20,119 nucleotides of DNA, from positions 1-20,119 of the forward strand of contig CAYJLD010000041.1 of NCBI GenBank assembly GCA_964371195.1. Reading direction: 5' to 3'. The notes beneath the pieces are model-generated. The model saw only the letters and a program-made list of their open reading frames with translations. It did not search any database and was not told where the DNA came from. Below, piece by piece: positions 13,627-20,119 of this stretch. Position 1 is the first letter of the stretch. The number at the start of each line of letters is the position of its first letter. A program made the position numbers and the translations under genes. The stretch is from CAYJAD01 sp964371195 (GTDB lineage: Bacteria > Desulfobacterota > Desulfovibrionia > Desulfovibrionales > Desulfovibrionaceae).

Positions 13627-15123
13627 TTAGGTAAAGCTACTATCTTGTAAAAGTTTTTGAAATGCTACATGCCTTTTGGTGCAAGCATAGTCAGTACTTA
13701 AAAAATCATCAACAATACTACCTTGGTCAAGTACCAATATGCGTTCACAAAGACGTAAAACTGAACGTAAGTCATGAGAAATATATAATAATGTCATGTT
13801 AAGTTTATGTTTTATATCTTCAAGCATATTCAGTATTTCTTCTGCAACAACGCTATCAAGGTCAGTTAGCGGTTCATCTAAAATTAATATATCAGGTTTA
13901 AGGGCTAGGGCGCGCGCAATACAAAGGCGTTGGAGTTGGCCCCCACTCATTTGACTAGGGTAGGCTTTGGCATAGTTAGTAGGTAATTGTACTGTTTTTA
14001 ATAGTTCTTCTACAACTTGTAAGGAGTTAGCACGGTTAGCTTTGAATCCGTGGGCTTGCAATGGTTCCATTAAAATATCACATGCTTGCATGCGTGGATT
14101 TACTGTCATTCGCGGATGTTGGAATACAGCCTGTATATGTTTGCGCCAGCCTTGATTTTTAGTATTTTGATGTTGATTTAATATTGTTATGTTGCCGCTA
14201 TCCAATGTTTCAAGAGCAAGTAGAGTACGCACTAAGGTGCTTTTTCCTGCGCCATTATGTCCAACTACACCAATACTTTGGCCTCGTTTAAGGTCAAAAT
14301 CTATGTTCTTTAATGCCAAGCCATGTGTGAGATAGCTTTTTTTAAGCTTGCTGCAAGTAAGTATATTCGGCTCTTCAGTTGAATTTGGTATATTACTATT
14401 AATAACAGACTGTATAGTTTTGATTAATTTCTTGGTATAAAAATGTTTTGGGCTAGCTAGTATGTTTTCAAATTTAGCTTGTTCCACTATTTGGCCATGG
14501 TACATGATGGCAAGTTCATCAGCCATGAATTTGGCATGCCTTAGGTCATGATCAATATATAATAGCGCAAAGCCATATTTGTTTTGTAATGTTTTAAGTA
14601 GGTTCAAACTATTTAATTTGGATGTACTATCAAGTCCGGCTATGGGTTCATCAGCAATAATAAAGGAAGCCTGATTACTTTGTACTTGAGCTATGGCAAT
14701 GGCTAGCATAACCTTATGCAACATGCCACCACTTAGCTCAAAAGGATAGCAGGTTAAGATTTTGTCTGGCTGTTCAAAGCCAACTTCTTTAAGCAATGCT
14801 TCTATATTAACGTTGTTTTGAGATGGTATTAAAGCCATGTTTATACTATGTTTTATGGTGAATAGATGGTCAAAACAATCGGCAGGATTTTGCATAATGA
14901 GGGCTGGGCGCAGACCGTTAAATGTAATATTTTCTGCCTCACTGTAAAGACCCAAGGGTAAAGCCTTAGCAATTGCCATGCTTGTTAATGATTTACCTGA
15001 ACCACTTGGGCCCATAAGTGCTAAAGTTTGAGCAGGCTTAAGGCAAAGGCAAAGATTATCCACTAATTTTTTTTGCCCTTTTTTAGTATAAATATTAAGG
15101 TTTTTTACCTCAAGGGCGTGCAT
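13627..15123 (-). CDS. Fused NikD-NikE ATP-binding protein of the nickel ABC importer
   Basis: This 498-aa protein carries two complete ABC ATPase domains in one chain. Domain 1 (about 1-245) is NikD-like: Walker A GPSGSGKS (38-45), signature LSGGM (130-134) followed by LHKVMLAIAI as in NikD, and Walker B FIIADEP (154-160). Domain 2 (about 252-498) is NikE-like: Walker A GHNGAGKS (288-295), signature MSGGQ (392-396), Walker B ILILDEP (412-418). E. coli uses two separate proteins; here a linker of about 15 residues joins them. All catalytic motifs are intact. Its ATG overlaps the nikC stop (TAATG), with GGAG inside nikC. It powers the NikB-NikC permease. Confidence 0.9.
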   Translation of the reverse strand: MHALEVKNLNIYTKKGQKKLVDNLCLCLKPAQTLALMGPSGSGKSLTSMAIAKALPLGLYSEAENITFNGLRPALIMQNPADCFDHLFTIKHSINMALIPSQNNVNIEALLKEVGFEQPDKILTCYPFELSGGMLHKVMLAIAIAQVQSNQASFIIADEPIAGLDSTSKLNSLNLLKTLQNKYGFALLYIDHDLRHAKFMADELAIMYHGQIVEQAKFENILASPKHFYTKKLIKTIQSVINSNIPNSTEEPNILTCSKLKKSYLTHGLALKNIDFDLKRGQSIGVVGHNGAGKSTLVRTLLALETLDSGNITILNQHQNTKNQGWRKHIQAVFQHPRMTVNPRMQACDILMEPLQAHGFKANRANSLQVVEELLKTVQLPTNYAKAYPSQMSGGQLQRLCIARALALKPDILILDEPLTDLDSVVAEEILNMLEDIKHKLNMTLLYISHDLRSVLRLCERILVLDQGSIVDDFLSTDYACTKRHVAFQKLLQDSSFT

Positions 15124-15935
15124 TATATGTCTCCTTGACGTAAGCTTGGGTCAAGAAAATCACGTAGGCTATCTCCTAGGAGGTTGCAAGCCGCTGTAGC
15201 TAAGAAAATCATAAGCCCAGGATAGATCATTAACTCTGGATGAGTACGCATTACATTTCTTGCCTCAGCAATCATAACCCCCCATTCTGGTGTAGGGGGT
15301 TGTATGCCTAGTCCAAGAAAAGATAAACCTGCCACATGTAGAAGCATATGCCCTACATCAAGACTTGCTAGGATAAGTATTTGTACTATTATTGCGGGTA
15401 AAATATGGCGTATAACAATGTGAGTTTTGCTAAGGCCCATGGACTTTGCTGCCATGACATAGCCTTGATGCTTAAGACTTAAAACGTAACTACGTACCAA
15501 ACGTGTGTACCAAGCAAGGTGGGTCACAGCGGTAGCAATAATTAGATTGCTAAGACCAGATCCTAGTATACCAATGAGAAAGAGGGCTAATACGATGGTT
15601 GGGAAAACCATCATCCCATCGCAAATACGCATAATAATAGCATCAAACTTTCCTCCAAGATAACCACACATGGAACCAAGGAAAAGACTTAAAACTACAA
15701 TGATGACTAGGATTAGGAAAACAGAGCCAAGGGAGTAGCTTGAGCCTACCAAAAGGCGAGAAAAAATATCACGTCCAAGGTGGTCAGTGCCTAGAAAATG
15801 CTGAGCACTGGGGGGTAATAGCCTTTGTCCAATGTCTACTAGTGTAGGGTCATATGGAGCAATAAATGAGCCAAAAAAAGCACATATAATTAATGGTACA
15901 AGTATGCATAATGCTATTATTATTTTTATGTTCAT
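15123..15935 (-). CDS. nikC: Nickel ABC transporter permease NikC
   Basis: This 270-aa inner-membrane permease aligns by eye with E. coli NikC almost end to end: AQHFLGTDHLGRDIFSRLL near residue 45, VTHLAWYTRLVRSYVLSL in the ATPase-contact (EAA-like) area, LDVGHMLLHVAGLSFLGLG, PTPEWGVMIAEAR and the C-terminal LLGDSLRDFLDPSL. Five to six membrane helices are evident. It pairs with NikB to form the channel. The start overlaps the nikB stop by ATGA and the stop overlaps the nikDE start by TAATG, so translation is coupled. Confidence 0.92.
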   Translation of the reverse strand: MNIKIIIALCILVPLIICAFFGSFIAPYDPTLVDIGQRLLPPSAQHFLGTDHLGRDIFSRLLVGSSYSLGSVFLILVIIVVLSLFLGSMCGYLGGKFDAIIMRICDGMMVFPTIVLALFLIGILGSGLSNLIIATAVTHLAWYTRLVRSYVLSLKHQGYVMAAKSMGLSKTHIVIRHILPAIIVQILILASLDVGHMLLHVAGLSFLGLGIQPPTPEWGVMIAEARNVMRTHPELMIYPGLMIFLATAACNLLGDSLRDFLDPSLRQGDI

Positions 15936-16882
15936 ATGCTTTCTCTTGACATGTTTTGGCTACGAGCTATACGTGGGTCAATTTTAGCATATAGTATATC
16001 TACCCCAAGGTTTATAATAACAAAAATACAGGCCATGACTAAGATAAAAGACTGGATTACTGGATAATCATGGTTATATATAGCTGTGAGAACATACCTG
16101 CCTACACCTGGCCAATTAAAAATATTTTCTACAATAACTGCCCCACCTATGAGCTCTCCAAGATGCATACTAAGGGTGGTAAGTACAGGTATGCAGGCAT
16201 TTCGTATAATATGCAACATTATCTTATGTTTAGGTGTTCCTATGGCTTTTGCATATATGACGCTACGGCTATGCATATGTTCAAGCATACTAGCGCGTAC
16301 TAAACGTGCATTAATGCCAATGGACATAAAAGATAGGGTTAACACGGGTAAGATTAATGAACTAGTACCATCACGCCCCATGGTAGGTAGAAAACCAAAA
16401 TATTTTGTAAAAAATAGCATGAGCAAAAAACCAAGCCAAAATGATGGCGTTGATACTGCACTAAATGACATTATGCGTATGGCGTAATCAGGCAATTTAT
16501 CCTTATAGTACGCGCTGATAATTCCTAGAGGTATGCTAAGGGCAGCCGTGAGACATATGGCCCAAAAGGTAAGCTCAAGCGTTGCAGGTAAAAAGTATAG
16601 GATTTCATCAAGGGCTGGTTTTGCGCTAACATATGATAGACCCATATCACCATGTAGGGCTGCCCAGAGCCAATCTAAATATTGTTGCCAAAGTGGATTA
16701 TTAAGACCAAGTTCAAGGCGTATATCAGTAAGAATTGCATCGGTGGCTGGCAAGCCAGAAAGGCGCGCATAAGCAAGGGCTGGGTCTGTTTTGCCAAGGC
16801 GCAGAACACAAAATACAAATAGTGAGACTCCAAACAGTAATGGAATTAAAGTAAGTAAACGATTTATGATATAGCGCAACAT
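15932..16882 (-). CDS. nikB: Nickel ABC transporter permease NikB
   Basis: This 316-aa permease is very close by eye to E. coli NikB (314 aa): MLRYIINRLLTLIPLLFG start, RLGKTDPALAYARLSGLPAT, FLPATLELTFWA, then SIGINARLVRASMLEHM (ATPase coupling helix), MHLGELIGGAVIVENIFNWP, GVGRYVLTAIYNHDYPVIQ and the DPRIAR end. Six membrane helices are expected. It starts 19 nt after the final stop of the broken nikA frame, but 190 nt after nikA's first stop, so any coupling between the two is probably lost. The ribosome site (TTTAGG) is weak. Confidence 0.93.
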   Translation of the reverse strand: MLRYIINRLLTLIPLLFGVSLFVFCVLRLGKTDPALAYARLSGLPATDAILTDIRLELGLNNPLWQQYLDWLWAALHGDMGLSYVSAKPALDEILYFLPATLELTFWAICLTAALSIPLGIISAYYKDKLPDYAIRIMSFSAVSTPSFWLGFLLMLFFTKYFGFLPTMGRDGTSSLILPVLTLSFMSIGINARLVRASMLEHMHSRSVIYAKAIGTPKHKIMLHIIRNACIPVLTTLSMHLGELIGGAVIVENIFNWPGVGRYVLTAIYNHDYPVIQSFILVMACIFVIINLGVDILYAKIDPRIARSQNMSRESI

Positions 16883-16901
16883 TATATTGTGAACCTAAAC
16901 A

Positions 16902-18503
16902 CTATGGTCTTTGCAACGAATTAAACATTAACTCATAAGAAACTGGCGCAAATTCAAAACCTTGTAAAAGTTTCTTTTTATAAATAGCCTTGTCAACGCT
17001 AAAACTTTAAGGCACATAAAACACTTCGTCATGTAAAATGCGCCAGATATCAGCAAAGAAACTTTTTAACTCCTATACGTCACTAGTAAAAAGTGCGCTT
17101 TGCATGGCCGCATCAAGTTTGGCTTTATCCTTAAGCCCTAGCTGTGCTTGATACTCAGCATGCCCGGGAACACTCATAATGCTAAGATAGGAAAATGGTG
17201 CATAGGGTGCTCCGCTAGAGTTACAAAAAATTAAATCAAAACTACCATCAACTTGTGATTGCATAAAGCTAACAGGTTCTTCTCCAATCAGTTTAACTTC
17301 CATACCAATTTGGGCTAAATTGCTTTGCGCCGCCTCAGCAATGGCGCGCATGATACTTTCATTGGCAATGAATTTCAGTTTTAATTGTAGGGTCTTACCA
17401 TCCTTTATGCGAAATTTACTGCCTTTTTCAAGCTTCCATCCAGCAGCATCAAGTAATTTTGCAGCTTCTTTTGGGTCAAATATATAGGGTTTTAGCTCTA
17501 CATCACAATAAGGTATACTTTCATGCATGAGTTTTTCAGCTGGAAGCTCTTGGTTTAAAAGTATGCCGGAAAGAATAGTCTTACGGTCAATGGCTTGCAC
17601 AATGGCTTTGCGTACTGCTAAATCATTGGTAGGAAATTTTGCTGTATTCATAGCTAAAAGTCTCGTATTGCGAGCACCTGAGCTTATGGATGTATAAGCA
17701 TCATCTTTGCTTAGCATGGCATAGGCCGATGGGCTTATATCAGCACTACCATGGTCACCCATAGCTGTTGCAATAATATCAACACTTTCTGACTCAAGAG
17801 CAATGGCGCGTGTTTCTACATCAGGTATTACTTTTACTAAAATACTGCTGAATTCGGGTTTTTTTCCCCAATAGTGTGTATTTTGCTCAAAGCGATCATA
17901 TTCACCCTTGCCAGTTTCAGTTAACACCCAAGGTCCTGTACCCACAGGTTTTAAAAATTTTCCTTTAGCATCCAAGGCCTTAGGTGAAATAAAACGTAAA
18001 GGGCGCACAAAGCTAAGTTCTTGTAATGCTGCCTTATATGGTCTTTGTAAAACTAGCTGAAAAGTATGAGAATCTATTGCTTGATATGATGAAATTAATT
18101 GTATAAGTGTTAGCCAAGAATGCCTCTCTTTATTAGCAAATACAGCATCTAGATTTTGCACCACGGCCTTGGCATCAAAGGGGGTATTGTCAGAAAACTT
18201 TACGCCTTCACGTAAATAAAAAGTATAAGTTTTTTGGTCAGCTGATATGTCCCAAGACTTAGCAAGGTGTGGCACAATCTTTCCACCTTCAGCATATTGT
18301 ACCAATGGTTCATAAACCAAGGCTTGGGCAAACATCATATTAGCTCCATAATCATGCGGGTTTAATGGGCCCACATTGGTACTCCATGCATAAACTAATG
18401 TAGTTGCATCTTCGCCTTTAGCAGCATGACTTGGTAGAGAAAAATATAACATGCTGTAGAAAAAGATTGAAATAATTAAAATGTTTACCTTTAGATTGTG
18501 CAT
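16902..18503 (-). pseudogene. nikA: NikA-like nickel-binding protein, broken by two in-frame stops
   Basis: The frame encodes a periplasmic binding protein. After a signal peptide (cleavage near SHA27) it follows E. coli NikA closely: VGPLNPHDYGANMMFAQALV, PVGTGPWVLTE, LLAMNTAKFPTNDLAVRKA and the SVPGHAEYQAQLGL region. It stops at TAG (17073-17075) after 476 aa. In the same frame the code continues as family sequence (FFADIWRILHDEVFYVP), stops at TAA (17007-17009), then continues for 34 codons to TAG at 16902-16904. Without the two stops it would be 533 codons, against 524 aa in E. coli, and would end 19 nt before nikB. No frameshift is needed. The C-terminal 56 residues are lost. A residue block near 426-437 (FCNSSGAPYAPF) lacks the His of E. 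coli HRTWGAPYDPH. Confidence 0.85.
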
Positions 18504-18540
18504 AGTGGTTCCTCATTTTTAACTTAATGAATTTTTGTTA

Positions 18541-18576
18541 TGTCAATTTACATATATGTTGTGAGCGTGTCAATTT
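18541..18576 (-). promoter_or_regulatory. Promoter region of the nik operon with direct repeat
   Basis: TTGACA occurs twice on the minus strand (18573-18568 and 18546-18541), inside a direct repeat of TGTCAATTT (18541-18549 and 18568-18576) with a 27-bp period. The first has TAAATT (18550-18545) after 17 nt and would start transcription near 18538, upstream of GAGGA and the nikA ATG. The second is too close to the gene to be useful. No NikR consensus site is evident. Confidence 0.45.
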
Positions 18577-18603
18577 TTAAAAATCGTGCTACGCGGTTTT
18601 CAT

Positions 18604-18635
18604 AAAAAAACCTCCTGCATGCAAGAGGCTTTTTT
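18604..18635 (-). terminator. Rho-independent terminator after phoU
   Basis: On the minus strand GCCTC pairs with GAGGT (one G-U), flanked by A and T runs that lengthen the stem. The loop contains TGCATGCA, and a seven-T tail follows. It separates the pst operon from nik; it is a worse fit read on the plus strand (A-C mismatch). Confidence 0.75.
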
Positions 18636-18654
18636 ATTAATATCAACATGGTAT

Positions 18655-19320
18655 TTATTGAATTCTTCTGTGCTTTAGGTTTACACCAGCATAAATAAAA
18701 TATGTATGCTCAGCTAAATTCATGGCGCGTCGCCAAATTCTATTTAAAGAACGACTAACCAATATAATATAGAATGCATGCTGAGGTTCTGTGCCTTTTT
18801 CTAAGAATTCCATAAGATTGTGCATAATGCGTACGTCAAGTAAGGCTGCATCATCTTCGTATTGGCGAACCTTTAATGCAAGTTCTGGGCTGGCTTCACG
18901 AAATGATTCAATGGCGTCTTGATATGTTTTTCTTGTAATATCCATAAGATGTTTAATGTCATCATGAAAAACGGTAAGTTTCATGTCTTCCATAAGCAGG
19001 GTACGTTCAGCCATGCTTGCAGCTTCATCAGCAATGCGCTCAAGGTCTAGCACCATGCGCAAAGCGCTAACAACTAAACGCAAGTCTCCAGCTACAGGCT
19101 GAGTACGTGCTAATAAGCTTAAGGCTTTGGCATCAATTTCATTTTCTAATTCATTAATAGCTGCGTCACCATCAATGACAGCACTAGCACGACCCACATC
19201 GCCTTCGCAAAAGGCTTTGCATGAATCGTCTAAAGCAATACCAACCATGGCAGACATAACCAAGAGTCTGGTGCGCAAAGTCACTAACATTTGTTGCAGT
19301 TGATTTTCGTATACAGGCAT
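18655..19320 (-). CDS. phoU: Phosphate signalling regulator PhoU
   Basis: This 221-aa all-helical protein has two three-helix PhoU repeats. It restrains the PhoR/PhoB response and the Pst importer when phosphate is ample. Repeat 1 (about 10-115) has the metal-site motif LERIADEAASMAE (93-105). In repeat 2 (about 120-215) the same place reads LNRIWRRAMNLAE (192-204): the first acidic residue is Asn193 and the acidic pair is Arg, so the second metal cluster is probably absent. Length is normal. The ATG overlaps the pstB stop by one base (TAATG), with GGAGG inside pstB, so the two are coupled. Confidence 0.92.
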   Translation of the reverse strand: MPVYENQLQQMLVTLRTRLLVMSAMVGIALDDSCKAFCEGDVGRASAVIDGDAAINELENEIDAKALSLLARTQPVAGDLRLVVSALRMVLDLERIADEAASMAERTLLMEDMKLTVFHDDIKHLMDITRKTYQDAIESFREASPELALKVRQYEDDAALLDVRIMHNLMEFLEKGTEPQHAFYIILVSRSLNRIWRRAMNLAEHTYFIYAGVNLKHRRIQ

Positions 19321-20081
19321 TAGCCAAACCTCCCAGTAATATAGTCTTCTGTTTGTTTAATATTTGGTTTTGTAAAAATAGTTTCCGTTAGGTCGCGCTC
19401 AATAAGCTTACCCATATAAAAAAAGGCTGTATAATCAGAAACACGTGCGGCTTGTTGCATATTATGTGTAACAATAATAATGGTTAGCTGATTTTTTAGC
19501 TCATGTATGCCTTCTTCAATTTTTTGTGTGGCAATGGGATCAAGGGCAGAGGCTGGTTCATCCATGAGTAAAACTTCCGGTCCCACCGCAAGAGCTCTTG
19601 CAATACATAAACGCTGCTGCTGGCCACCAGAAAGGCCGAGAGCTGAGCTATGTAATCTATCCTTTACTTCATTAAAAATGGCAGCGCGCTGAAGCGACTC
19701 TTCCACCATACCGGCTATGAGAGATTCATCCTTAATACCGTTTACGCGTAAACCATAAGCCACATTTTCAAAAATCGTTTTAGGGAATGGATTGGGTTTT
19801 TGAAAAACCATACCCACCTTACGTCGCAAGGCCACAACATCGGCCTGAGGGGAGTTAATATCTTCTCCATCAAGGGTAATATGACCTTCAACCCTTGAGC
19901 CAGGTATAAGGTCATTCATGCGGTTAAGGCAGCGTAAAAACGTACTTTTTCCACATCCAGATGGGCCAATGAGGGCTGTTACTTGATTAACCGGAAAGTC
20001 AATACTTACGTCATAAAGAGCTTGAGCTTGTCCGTAATAGAAGTCAACATTAGCAGCAGTAAGCTTGTGTTGTGTTGTCAC
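19320..20081 (-). CDS. pstB: Phosphate ABC transporter ATP-binding protein PstB
   Basis: This 253-aa ATPase powers phosphate import through PstA and PstC. All motifs are intact: Walker A GPSGCGKS (39-46), the family-specific RCLNRMNDLIPG (50-61) and VFQKPNPFPKTIFENVAYG (92-110), signature LSGGQQQR (150-157), Walker B LLMDEP (171-176), and the H-loop VTHNMQQAARVSD. It starts with GTG, with GGAG 7 nt upstream. An upstream open frame ends as TGA overlapping this GTG or as TAA 4 nt before it; either could be the end of pstA, which lies outside the window. It is followed by phoU, as in most pst operons. Confidence 0.95.
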   Translation of the reverse strand: MTTQHKLTAANVDFYYGQAQALYDVSIDFPVNQVTALIGPSGCGKSTFLRCLNRMNDLIPGSRVEGHITLDGEDINSPQADVVALRRKVGMVFQKPNPFPKTIFENVAYGLRVNGIKDESLIAGMVEESLQRAAIFNEVKDRLHSSALGLSGGQQQRLCIARALAVGPEVLLMDEPASALDPIATQKIEEGIHELKNQLTIIIVTHNMQQAARVSDYTAFFYMGKLIERDLTETIFTKPNIKQTEDYITGRFG

Positions 20082-20119
20082 TTTACATCTCCAAGGGCAG
20101 TGGGAATGGTAAAATAAAA

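Noticed and set aside
16070..16487. Plus-strand open frames of 77 and 133 codons inside nikB
   Set aside because: They are antisense to a clearly conserved gene and show no family features of their own.
16902..17075. Pyrrolysine or other recoding of the nikA TAG
   Set aside because: The same frame also carries a TAA 21 codons later, which pyrrolysine cannot explain. Decay or sequencing error is simpler.
20078..20119. C-terminus of pstA at the window edge
   Set aside because: Two frames are open over these 42 bases, ending in TGA or TAA, and too little sequence is present to choose.

Overview
The window is AT-rich and comes from a flagellated Gram-negative bacterium. It resembles a low-GC member of the Desulfovibrionaceae (Desulfovibrio/Lawsonia/Bilophila side of the Desulfobacterota). 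This is inferred from the order rpoN - hpf - rapZ - mannose-family PTS genes, a HEAT-like protein of a type I associate with Desulfovibrio, a type III glutamine synthetase, and MotA/MotB of matching type. No 16S rRNA is present, so the placement is not firm. Nearly all genes are housekeeping or transport genes in tight operons, and there are no transposases, phage genes or CRISPR repeats. Two genes look damaged (nikA and the PTS EIIC gene), which fits gene decay in a host-associated lineage but could partly be sequencing error.

Layout. 1-200: tRNA-Phe(GAA) on the minus strand with its own promoter and terminator. 209-1866: motA-motB, the flagellar stator, behind a good sigma-28 (FliA) promoter match. 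2030-2734: a HEAT-like repeat protein, divergent from a class V aminotransferase (2866-3981) that ends in a strong terminator. 4114-8704, minus strand: rpoN (sigma-54), hpf (ribosome hibernation), rapZ (nucleotide-binding RNase adapter), then PTS EIIA, EIIB and EIIC. This is a sigma-54/PTS regulatory cluster; the EIIC reading frame breaks at a T9 run and no EIID follows. 9167-9830, plus strand: a small secreted protein and a glycine-zipper lipoprotein, sharing a bidirectional terminator with glnN. 9954-12143, minus strand: type III glutamine synthetase, divergent from a Crp/Fnr-family regulator (12499-13254). The spacer between them holds a promoter for each gene and a 22-bp perfect-arm palindrome. 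13251-13605: a gene-free stretch dense in hairpins and terminators, with a possible promoter. 13627-18503, minus strand: nickel-type ABC importer nikA-nikB-nikC-nikDE, with both ATPases fused in one chain and nikA cut by two in-frame stop codons. 18655-20081, minus strand: phoU and pstB, the end of a phosphate-uptake (pst) operon that continues off the window.

How they fit together. RpoN, RapZ and the PTS proteins probably form one carbon/nitrogen signalling module. GlnN and its divergent Crp/Fnr regulator are a likely nitrogen or redox response pair. The nik and pst operons are nutrient importers; nickel would serve enzymes such as NiFe hydrogenase. The points most worth checking are the double-stop nikA with pseudoknot-like complementarity just after the first stop, the T9 frame break in EIIC, and the structured gene-free stretch at 13251-13605.
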